Source: Bacillota bacterium (lineage in GTDB: Bacteria; Bacillota; Bacilli; Paenibacillales; NBRC-103111). From it: a DNA stretch of 64,000 nucleotides. This document shows, piece by piece, positions 45,464 to 53,007 of the stretch. The stretch lies in the NCBI GenBank assembly GCA_023388055.1, contig JAEWGW010000020.1, forward strand, positions 147,382-211,381, in the 5' to 3' direction. The notes beneath the pieces are model-generated. The model saw nothing but the letters and a program-made list of their open reading frames with translations. It was not told the DNA's origin and did not search any database. Position numbers and translations under genes: made by a program. The first letter of the stretch is position 1; every line of letters begins with the position of its first letter.

Positions 45464-47263
45464 ATGCGGCTGGACTCCATCTATCATACGTGCGATGCAC
45501 CCTTTGCATTTGCCGTCAGTCTGCATGAATGGAAAGTAAGAATACGCTGTGCCAAAGGAGATGCAAAACGGGTATCCGTGGTGCATGCGGACAGATATGC
45601 CGATCCGGGACGGGAAACCCCCATCAGGCTGGAGCATGTGTTGTCCACCGGGCTTCACGATTATTATGAAGGGATCCTTCCAACGCCGACCCGCCGCGTC
45701 CGGTACAGCTTCCTGCTGGAGAACAGCCAGGGAGAACGGGTGTGGTATGGGGAAAACGGCGCGTCCGTGGAGCGCAAGCATACCAATGTTTTCCACTGTC
45801 CCATCATCACTCCGTCCCAGGTACATCATCTGCCGGAGTGGGCGGCATCTGCCGTGGTATACCAGATTTTTCCTGAGCGCTTCCATAATGGGGACCACGG
45901 GAATGATCGGGAGGAAGCCCTGAACTGGACAGACGAAAGCTGCCCGGCTTGGGATTCCTTCTGGGGCGGAGATCTGCAGGGTGTTCTCGACAAGCTGCCA
46001 TATCTGCAGGATTTGGGGATTACCTGCATCTACCTGACGCCTATATTCCTCTCCCCTACCAACCACAAATACGATACGGTGGATTATTACACCATTGATC
46101 CCCATTTCGGTGATGAGGCATTATTCCGCCGGTTGGTCGAGGAAGCGCACGGTTTGGGCATACGGGTGATGCTGGATGCGGTATTCAATCATTCCAGCGA
46201 CCGTTTCTTCGCCTTTCAGGATGTGCTGAAGAACGGGGAGGCCTCCCCCTACAAGGACTGGTTCTATATCCACGAATATCCCGTGGTTCAAGAGCCCGTC
46301 GCCTGCTACGAAACCTTCGCCAGCAATCTGCCCTTTATGCCCCGGCTGAATCTGGAAAATCCCGAGGTTCAACAATATATGCTGCAGGTGACGGCATATT
46401 GGATGGACAAAGCTCAGATAGACGGCTGGCGCCTGGATGTGGCCAATGAGGTGCCGCCTTCCTTCTGGCGGATGTTCCGGCAGCTGGTCAAGTCCAAAAA
46501 TCCGGAGGCGCTAATTATCGGTGAGGTGATGCATGACGCCCTGCCGTGGCTCCGGGGCGACCAGTTTGACGGGACAATGAACTATCCCCTGCGGGATGTG
46601 CTGCTGGAGTTTTTTGCCCGGCAAACCGTCGGGGCGGCGGCCTTTGTGGAGCAGATCTCCAGCCTGTATATCCGCGGCACAGACAGCTCCTCCCTGGCTA
46701 TGCTGAATTTGCTGGATTCCCATGATACGGAACGGTTCCTCACCTCCTGCCGCAAGGGCGGCTGGGGCTGGCAGCCGGGGGGTGAAGCGGAGAAACGGCT
46801 GAAGCTGGCGATGCTTTTCCTCATGACCTATCCCGGCATTCCGATGATCTACTACGGCGCGGAAATCGGCATGGAGGGCGAAACCGATCCGGGCTGCCGC
46901 AAGCCGATGGTGTGGGAGCCGGCCGGCCAGAATCTGCCGCTACGACAATATGTTCAGCAGCTGACGGGACTGCGCCGGGAACGGACTGAGCTGCAAACCG
47001 GCTCCTTCACCGTATGGCTGGCGGACGAGTCGCAGAATCAAGCCTGCTTTATCCGGCGGAGCGGCGACGGGGAAATAGCCGTTCTGCTGCACAATAATCC
47101 CTGCGAGGCCGAGATAGAGCTTCAGCTCCCCTCCTCCTTCCAGGGACGCAGGATCCGTGATCTGCTGACCGGACAAACCTGGGAGGCAGCGGCTTCCATC
47201 CGGCTGCAGCTCACTCCTTACAGCGGGTATGTGTTTGTGGCAGAGTTACCGGTTGGCATCTAA
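45464..47263 (+). CDS. Neopullulanase/cyclomaltodextrinase-like GH13 glycosidase
   Basis: A 599-residue intracellular enzyme that opens maltodextrins, cyclodextrins or pullulan. An N-terminal domain of about 120 residues precedes the GH13 barrel, as in GH13_20 enzymes. Conserved blocks: VMLDAVFNH, DGWRLDVANE (nucleophile Asp), IIGEVMHDALPW (acid Glu) and NLLDSHDTERFL. ATG 45464 is chosen because AAGGGGTG lies 6 nt upstream; the GTG at 45455 overlaps malG. The stop codon TAA is itself part of the first unit of repeat cluster B. Confidence 0.93.
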   Translation: MRLDSIYHTCDAPFAFAVSLHEWKVRIRCAKGDAKRVSVVHADRYADPGRETPIRLEHVLSTGLHDYYEGILPTPTRRVRYSFLLENSQGERVWYGENGASVERKHTNVFHCPIITPSQVHHLPEWAASAVVYQIFPERFHNGDHGNDREEALNWTDESCPAWDSFWGGDLQGVLDKLPYLQDLGITCIYLTPIFLSPTNHKYDTVDYYTIDPHFGDEALFRRLVEEAHGLGIRVMLDAVFNHSSDRFFAFQDVLKNGEASPYKDWFYIHEYPVVQEPVACYETFASNLPFMPRLNLENPEVQQYMLQVTAYWMDKAQIDGWRLDVANEVPPSFWRMFRQLVKSKNPEALIIGEVMHDALPWLRGDQFDGTMNYPLRDVLLEFFARQTVGAAAFVEQISSLYIRGTDSSSLAMLNLLDSHDTERFLTSCRKGGWGWQPGGEAEKRLKLAMLFLMTYPGIPMIYYGAEIGMEGETDPGCRKPMVWEPAGQNLPLRQYVQQLTGLRRERTELQTGSFTVWLADESQNQACFIRRSGDGEIAVLLHNNPCEAEIELQLPSSFQGRRIRDLLTGQTWEAAASIRLQLTPYSGYVFVAELPVGI

Positions 47264-47444
47264 CGGCGGCCAGAGACCTTATTTAGGGAAATCATAGCCT
47301 CTTCGAATTTTAACGGCGGCAGGAGACCTTATTTGACCACAACCGGAGTGCATTCCCTCCTTTTGGTTGGAATAGCGTCTTTCACCGCCGTTAGAAATTT
47401 TGGAGGGCTCTTTTTCGTCCAATAGCGTCTCTCACCGCCGTTAG
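47260..47444. repeat. Four-unit CTAACGGCGG repeat cluster, copy B
   Basis: Two plus-strand units, CTAACGGCGG-CC-AGAGACCTTATTT (47260-47284) and TAACGGCGG-CAGGAGACCTTATTT (47311-47334), are followed by two inverted units, AATAGCGTCTTTCACCGCCGTTAG (47371-47394) and AATAGCGTCTCTCACCGCCGTTAG (47421-47444). The layout is the same as copy A at 25246-25432. The first unit supplies the stop codon of the glycosidase gene. The gap before the TetR gene holds only this cluster and the TetR promoter. Confidence 0.87.
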
Positions 47445-47473
47445 GCCGATACTTGAACCACGTTGGAAGACTG

Positions 47474-47526
47474 TTGACTGAAAAGACAAAATCAAGTAAA
47501 GTTAGTATTGAATGAACGGTTCAATA
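47474..47526 (+). promoter_or_regulatory. tetR promoter and operator 1
   Basis: A -35 TTGACT (47474-47479), a 17-bp spacer and TAAAGT (47497-47502) precede a 21-bp dyad: arms TATTGAA (47506-47512) and TTCAATA (47520-47526) around TGAACGG. The same dyad recurs before the next gene. Confidence 0.8.
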
Positions 47527-47540
47527 AACGGGGTGGCAAA

Positions 47541-48203
47541 ATGGAACACAGGATGCAGCTGATATTTGACGCAGCCAGTCAATTATTTATTAACAAAGGT
47601 TATGCTCGAACGCAAATGAAGGATATTGCAAAGGAAATCGGCTTGTCAACGGGTATGCTTTATGTGTATTTCACAGGTAAAAGAGATATATTGAGTTTTC
47701 TTCTTAAAGGAACCATAGATCCATCATTTATCACACGGGATTTTGAATTGCCCATTCGTTCCGACCTATTCGCTTCTTTGAACCAAGAAATTATGGAAGC
47801 CTTTGATCAAAATGCAAAAGCCTTTTCTGCACATCTTGATGATACGACAGATTATCCCTTGGAGAACATGTTAAACGACGCCTTTGATGTCATTTCGAAA
47901 TATGGAATCGGCTGCTTGCTTATTGAAAAAAATCCTGATGATTTGGGAAAGCTGACAGCCTATTACAAGGAATACCGGCAGATGTTTTATGATCATGTTT
48001 ATACCTACATCACACAGTACATGCAGAATGGAACTTTCCGTCAGGTCGAGTTTCCGCAGTATGTTACACGCCTGATCATCGAAACCCTGTCCTGGTGGGG
48101 CATGCATATCAGGAATGATGCTTTCGAAACTCAAAAGAATGTTGCTGTTGAGACAGCCAAGAGCATCTGTTTGGATAATCTGCTTCACGCATACAGGATA
48201 TAA
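47541..48203 (+). CDS. TetR/AcrR-family transcriptional regulator
   Basis: A 220-residue repressor. The N-terminal DNA-binding helices are LIFDAASQLFINKGYARTQMKDIAKEIGLSTGMLYVYFTGKRDIL, followed by an all-helical ligand domain with many aromatic residues. Operator-like dyads before this gene and before the following lipoprotein gene indicate autoregulation and control of the neighbour. GGGGTGG before ATG 47541 fixes the start; the upstream in-frame ATG at 47508 lies in the operator. The AT-richer codon use differs from the mal operon. Confidence 0.92.
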   Translation: MEHRMQLIFDAASQLFINKGYARTQMKDIAKEIGLSTGMLYVYFTGKRDILSFLLKGTIDPSFITRDFELPIRSDLFASLNQEIMEAFDQNAKAFSAHLDDTTDYPLENMLNDAFDVISKYGIGCLLIEKNPDDLGKLTAYYKEYRQMFYDHVYTYITQYMQNGTFRQVEFPQYVTRLIIETLSWWGMHIRNDAFETQKNVAVETAKSICLDNLLHAYRI

Positions 48204-48241
48204 TTTTGCGGGGCTGTCGGCTCCGTAAAAAAATAGTCATT

Positions 48242-48262
48242 TATTGAATGAACGATTCAATC
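48242..48262 (+). promoter_or_regulatory. TetR operator 2
   Basis: TATTGAA-TGAACGA-TTCAATC matches operator 1 at 19 of 21 positions and lies 18 bp before the lipoprotein start. Confidence 0.8.
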
Positions 48263-48280
48263 AATGAAAGGAGTGTTGTT

Positions 48281-49189
48281 ATGAATCGCCATTTATTTGT
48301 TCCCAGCTGTGTTCTTTTCGTTCTTATGGGATTGTTACCGGGGTGTAAAACCCAACAGGCAACCTCACTCGTAAACACAGTCACATTTGAAATGGAGGAT
48401 ATAAAAAGCCTTCGGCTTGATTATGACGCGGATGACATTCATGTTGTAAGAAGAGATCGTGGCAAGGTGATCCTAAAAGAATATATGAATCAGGATAAAA
48501 GGAGCTATTACGCCAAAACCTCCACTCAAAATGGCCAACTGCTGATTACGGAGGGCACTAGACCAAAACGCTCCAGCTTTGAATCCTATATAGAGCTTTA
48601 TATCCCGCCGGACTACACGAACAGCCTCTCTCTGCACTCTACAAGTGGAGCTATTTATTCGGATATTCCGTTGAATTTAACAGGGGATTTCCGTGTTGAT
48701 ACCACCAGCGGCAAAGTGGAGGTTTCAAATATGAAAGCAGCCAAGCTGTGGGCTGCCAGTACAAATGGCAGTTTGGCCTTTCAAAATATTGCTGCAAACG
48801 AAATACACATACAGACGACCAACGCCACAACCTTAATGAATGAAATGAACGGAACAATTGACTACCAGACCAAAGGCGGGAAGCTGACCGCTTCTGAGCT
48901 TTATGGTTCCGGTTCCTTTCACGCCTCCGGAGAGGGCTCCCTCCATATATCCTTTAGCGCGGTAAAGGATAATATTTCCGCATACTCCAAAAACGGAACG
49001 CTTGAGGTCGCACTTCCAAACGAGCTTGCTTTTACATTTTCAGCCAAAACTAAGGAAGGCTCTATTACTGCCTCTTTCGCAGACCGGCTTGAGGTTACGG
49101 ATAAAACAGTCACCGGAACCATCGGCGCCTCTCCGGGAATAGCCATAGAACTGGAAACTGGAAACGGTGATATTAAAGTGTCAAGGTGA
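48281..49189 (+). CDS. DUF4097-like beta-helical lipoprotein
   Basis: A 302-residue protein with signal peptide and lipobox LLPGCKT (Cys about 22). The mature region is a string of short beta strands with repeated Ser/Thr-Gly turns (LHSTSGAIYSDIPLNLTGDFRVDTTSGKVEV, ETGNGDIKVS), the pattern of DUF4097/YvlB-type putative adhesins or stress proteins. It is probably regulated by the TetR protein upstream. AAAGGAGTG before ATG 48281 supports the start. Confidence 0.8.
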   Translation: MNRHLFVPSCVLFVLMGLLPGCKTQQATSLVNTVTFEMEDIKSLRLDYDADDIHVVRRDRGKVILKEYMNQDKRSYYAKTSTQNGQLLITEGTRPKRSSFESYIELYIPPDYTNSLSLHSTSGAIYSDIPLNLTGDFRVDTTSGKVEVSNMKAAKLWAASTNGSLAFQNIAANEIHIQTTNATTLMNEMNGTIDYQTKGGKLTASELYGSGSFHASGEGSLHISFSAVKDNISAYSKNGTLEVALPNELAFTFSAKTKEGSITASFADRLEVTDKTVTGTIGASPGIAIELETGNGDIKVSR

Positions 49190-49213
49190 GAAAATGAAAC
49201 GCCAGAACATGCA

Positions 49214-51529
49214 CTACAGAGGATCATAATCCGCCAGGATCAGCATGTCGATATGCCGCGCATGCCGCAGAAGATAGTGGACGAAGGTTTCCTTGAATAA
49301 CGTCCGCCACAGAGGCTTGCGGGACTGGCCGATTATCAGCTGCGTGGCCCGCACCTCATTCATCTGCGCCAGCAAATGCTTGTGCAGGAGCTTGCCGCTG
49401 CCCGCCTCCGCCGTCTCCATCCTTCCCCCCAGCCGCTCCGTCAGTTGGCGCAGGGTGTCCAACTGCTTCCGCTGTTCCGTAGAGAGCTCCCCGCTGCAGT
49501 GGGCATAATGAACCACCCATTCTGCCTTCAACCGGTGGGCAATGCGGAAGCCGCGGCGGATGAGCCGCTCTGCCCGGGGCTCCAGATCCACACAGACGAA
49601 GATGACCTCCTGCCTGCTCCATGGTCCCCGCAAGGCGGTTTCCCGTTCCCAGGCCTCCAGCCGTTCATCCACATCATCGGCAATTTCCCGCAGGGCCAGC
49701 TCCCGCAGGGCGATGAGATTACCGATTTTGAAGAAGGATTCCAGAGCCTGCCGGATTTTCTCCGCCGCATAAATTTTCCCCTCCTTCATCCGTTCCTGGA
49801 GCATCTGGGGGGTGATGTCGATGAGCTCCACCTCATTGGCCATCTTCAGAATATAATCCGGCACCGTCTCCCGGACACGGATACCCGTCAATTGGGCCAC
49901 CGCGTCGTTCAGGCTCTCCAGATGCTGCACATTTACCGTGGTAATCACCGAAATCCCGTTCTCCAGCAGCCGGATTATATCTTCATACCGCTTCCGGGTG
50001 GCGATACCAGGCACATTGGTATGCGCCAGCTCATCCACCAGCACGACCTCGGGATGCCGTGTGATGATGGCGTCGGTATCCATCTCCTCCAGCTGGACTC
50101 CCTGGTATGCTACCTTCTCCCGGGGGATAAGGGGCAGCACACCGATCTGCTCCAGCGTTTCCTTCCGTCCATGGGTTTCCAGAAGTCCGATAACCACATC
50201 AATGCCCCGCTCCAGAAGCAGATTGCCCTCCTGCAGCATTTTGTAGGTTTTGCCTACACCCGGCGCAGCCCCGATATATACCTTGAAGGTGCCGTGGCGG
50301 ATAGTATCCACCCGGTTTTGGATTTCCTGGGTGGTCAGCCGGTGGAACCGTGGGGGCTTTTTCGTCATTGCCGACTTCACAGGTAGGATTCGCTCCCCTT
50401 CCTCCCTGGCCCGGTCAGCCATCAGGAACACATCGATGTTGCGTGTTTTCCGCAGCACCCGGTTGGCGATGGAGCCCTGCCATTTTTCCTGCCAGCGGTT
50501 TTTTTGGGAATGGCCCATGACAATCCGCGTCACATTGTTATCTATGGCATACCGGACCAGAGCAGAGGGCAAAGCACGCACTCGCGGCAGAGGCACTTCC
50601 TCGAACTTGGCATCCACCCGCTTCACCAGCTTGCCGATGGATTGCCGGAACGCCTGCTGCTCCTTGGTCAGCTTCCTCCCGGCCAGCACAAAGCTGACCA
50701 CCAGCAGATCGCCCCCCAGCCGTTTGGCGATTTGCTGGCCTCTGCGGATATGCAGGGAGCCGTTCCAATGATACTGCGCCGAAACCAGAATCCGCTCCGT
50801 TGCCCCGGACGGGCCGATGAGGCCTAACTCCTCCCTGTGCTTTTCCAGCGAATCATTGACTCCCTCCGCCACCAGACGCAAGGCCACCTCCCGCAGCACC
50901 CCCAGATTGCCTCTGCGGGATAAGGCCGGATGCGCCTTGTCCCCGAGAATGCCGTCCTCCATCCGCTTCAGGATGGTTTCCGGGGACACGTCGATCAGCC
51001 GGATTTCGTCGGCCAGCTCCAGGGTATTCATGGGAACCGTTTCGTCGGCCTTGATTCCCGTCAGCCGGAAAATCTCCTCTCCCACACCCGCCAATTCATA
51101 TACGTTGATGGTGGTAATCACGCTGATGCCCTTGTCCATCAGGAAGCGGATATCCTCCAGCCGGGTGGGGTGCTGAGCCCCCTCCCGATTGCGGTGGGCC
51201 AGTCCATCCACCAGCAGCACCTCGGGATTGCGCTCTACCAGCGTGTCCAGCGGAAGATCCTTCTGCTCCTGTCCGTCCTTCCACCAGTGAATGCTGGGCA
51301 CCCGCTCCAGCGCCTCCAGCTGCTGGACCGTCTCCGTCCGCTGCATAGTGGAGACGGCACTGTACACCACATCGATACCCTGCTTTTGCAGGAACCTGCC
51401 TTCCTGCAGCATATGGTAGGTTTTTCCAGATCCGCTGACAGGCCCGATCAGAATCTTCAGCCTTCCCCGGTGCAGGCGGTAGATGGAATCAAGAATTTCC
51501 TCCGGAGTTTTCCGCTTGTAGGGTGCCAT
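49214..51529 (-). CDS. Tandem KdpD sensor-domain protein without kinase
   Basis: A 771-residue soluble protein made of two KdpD-N plus USP units with a period of about 391 residues. Unit 1 has Walker A GPVSGSGKT (29-37) but a degenerate Walker B region VDGLAHRN. Unit 2 has the canonical KdpD GAAPGVGKT (420-428) and VDELAHTN (about 499-506). Each unit ends in a universal-stress-like domain (ILVSAQYHWNGS; IFVCVDLEPRAER). The membrane helices, GAF and histidine kinase of KdpD are absent. It is the last gene of the kdp operon and may act as a nucleotide-sensing partner of KdpD or the pump. ATG 51529 has GGGAGG 9 nt upstream. Confidence 0.88.
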   Translation of the reverse strand: MAPYKRKTPEEILDSIYRLHRGRLKILIGPVSGSGKTYHMLQEGRFLQKQGIDVVYSAVSTMQRTETVQQLEALERVPSIHWWKDGQEQKDLPLDTLVERNPEVLLVDGLAHRNREGAQHPTRLEDIRFLMDKGISVITTINVYELAGVGEEIFRLTGIKADETVPMNTLELADEIRLIDVSPETILKRMEDGILGDKAHPALSRRGNLGVLREVALRLVAEGVNDSLEKHREELGLIGPSGATERILVSAQYHWNGSLHIRRGQQIAKRLGGDLLVVSFVLAGRKLTKEQQAFRQSIGKLVKRVDAKFEEVPLPRVRALPSALVRYAIDNNVTRIVMGHSQKNRWQEKWQGSIANRVLRKTRNIDVFLMADRAREEGERILPVKSAMTKKPPRFHRLTTQEIQNRVDTIRHGTFKVYIGAAPGVGKTYKMLQEGNLLLERGIDVVIGLLETHGRKETLEQIGVLPLIPREKVAYQGVQLEEMDTDAIITRHPEVVLVDELAHTNVPGIATRKRYEDIIRLLENGISVITTVNVQHLESLNDAVAQLTGIRVRETVPDYILKMANEVELIDITPQMLQERMKEGKIYAAEKIRQALESFFKIGNLIALRELALREIADDVDERLEAWERETALRGPWSRQEVIFVCVDLEPRAERLIRRGFRIAHRLKAEWVVHYAHCSGELSTEQRKQLDTLRQLTERLGGRMETAEAGSGKLLHKHLLAQMNEVRATQLIIGQSRKPLWRTLFKETFVHYLLRHARHIDMLILADYDPL

Positions 51530-51534
51530 CAGCT

Positions 51535-52350
51535 TCAACCTCCCACCCGGCGTTCCTGCACCTCAGCCAGTGAATCCAGAAACTGCTCCAAAAGCCGGTT
51601 AAACAGCTCCGGCTGGCACAGGTTCCCCGGCGGAAGCGAATCCGGAAGCAGCTCCAGCCGGGCGTGGGGCAGCATAGCCACCAGCTGCTTCATATACAGC
51701 ATATTCGGGCCAGAGTCTGCGGAAGCCAGGCAAAGGACAGGCTGGCCGATTCCCTTCAGCTCCTCACCGTAATCCACACCGGTCATGGCCAGTCTCTGCT
51801 TATACAGCTCACCCGGCCGTTTCTCAAGCAAGCTGCTTCGGATCACCCGGTATGCTTGCTCCCACCTCCGGTAAGACAGCCGGACAGAGGGCATTATCCA
51901 GTCATTTGGCGCGTAATAGGTCAGACAGCTGCAATAAGCGGCCGCCGTTTGCAGAGAACGGACCACAGCGGACGGATCATCCCGGTAGAAGCTGTCCGCC
52001 ACCACCAGTGCTTTCACCCGGTTAGGGTATGCATAGGCAATATGCTGGGCCAGTAAGCCGCCGTAGGAAACCCCGACGAATACCGCGTCCCGCAATTGAA
52101 GCTGGTTCAGGAGGATGATCAAATCGGCGCACTGAGTCTCAATGATCTCCTGCCGAGGCTCCGTGAGTTTGCCGGATCTTCCGTTTCCCCGCAGATCGCA
52201 GGAGATAACCTTGTACTGTCCCTTGAAAAAATCCATCTGGGCCTTGAACATGGTATGGCTCATCCCATGGCCGTGAATAAACACAATAGGCAGCCCTCTG
52301 CCCTGGATTTCATAATAGATGGACGTGCCGTTCACATTGGCGACAGGCAA
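51535..52350 (-). CDS. Alpha/beta-hydrolase-fold protein, probably lacking the catalytic His
   Basis: A 271-residue protein with VFIHGHGMSHTMF (oxyanion region), CDLRGNGRSGK, the nucleophile elbow GVSYGG (Ser95) and a possible acid in CLASADSGP. Where hydrolases have a GH before the final helix (…IPGAGH..E.PE.FN…), this protein reads LLPDSLPPGNLCQPELFN, so the histidine seems lost. It may bind a ligand rather than hydrolyse it. It begins at TTG 52350, one base after the kdpC stop, with GGGGAGGT 7 nt upstream. It is clearly part of the kdp operon and just before the tandem KdpD gene. Confidence 0.82.
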   Translation of the reverse strand: MPVANVNGTSIYYEIQGRGLPIVFIHGHGMSHTMFKAQMDFFKGQYKVISCDLRGNGRSGKLTEPRQEIIETQCADLIILLNQLQLRDAVFVGVSYGGLLAQHIAYAYPNRVKALVVADSFYRDDPSAVVRSLQTAAAYCSCLTYYAPNDWIMPSVRLSYRRWEQAYRVIRSSLLEKRPGELYKQRLAMTGVDYGEELKGIGQPVLCLASADSGPNMLYMKQLVAMLPHARLELLPDSLPPGNLCQPELFNRLLEQFLDSLAEVQERRVGG

Positions 52351-52351
52351 A

Positions 52352-52972
52352 TTAACGACCTCCCCGCTCCTGCAAATCCATATTCAGCTTTAATACATTA
52401 ACACGTGCTTCACCAAACAGTCCCAAATCGCGCCCTTCCGTATGGGAGGTTACCAACTGCTCCAGCTGCTCCTGAGAAATCCCGGTTAAGGCGCTGATTC
52501 TCGGAATTTGAACCCTGGCGGATGCCGGTGTAATATGCGGATCCAGCCCGGAGCCCGAATTAGTCACCAAATCAATAGGCAGCTTGCTGACGGCAACGTT
52601 TGGGTTGGCTATTTTCCACTGTTCGATGGAATCCCTGGTCCGCTGCAGCATATCCGGATTGGAGGGCCCGTAATTGTTGGAGCCGGAGGCTTCCGCTTTA
52701 TATTCAATGCTGGAGACACGGCTTTGGAACAAGGCCGGGTTCTCAAATTGCTGCCCAATGAGCTCGGAGCCCACCACCTGGCCTGTGCTGTTGCTCACCA
52801 GGCTGCCGTTTGCCTGTCCGGGCATCAAAACCTGGGCAAGCCCCGTCGATACCAACGGATAAATTAACCCGCACAGAATAATAAATACGGCGCTTAGTCT
52901 TACCACGATGAACAAAAAAGCCGTTTTGGATACCGGATTGTGGCTGATCAGATCCGCCTTTGTTTGTCCCAT
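52352..52972 (-). CDS. kdpC: Potassium-transporting ATPase subunit KdpC
   Basis: A 206-residue subunit with one N-terminal helix (VVRLSAVFIILCGLIYPLVSTGLAQ) and an external domain. It has the family blocks GSELIGQQFENPALFQSRVSS, SGSNNYGPSNPDM and SGSGLDPHITPASARVQIPRI. It stabilises the KdpFABC complex. ATG 52972 is preferred (AAAGG 9 nt upstream) over 52981. Confidence 0.96.
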   Translation of the reverse strand: MGQTKADLISHNPVSKTAFLFIVVRLSAVFIILCGLIYPLVSTGLAQVLMPGQANGSLVSNSTGQVVGSELIGQQFENPALFQSRVSSIEYKAEASGSNNYGPSNPDMLQRTRDSIEQWKIANPNVAVSKLPIDLVTNSGSGLDPHITPASARVQIPRISALTGISQEQLEQLVTSHTEGRDLGLFGEARVNVLKLNMDLQERGGR

Positions 52973-53007
52973 TGCTAACATCCTTTCCCTTACACTCCTT
53001 ATTCCAT

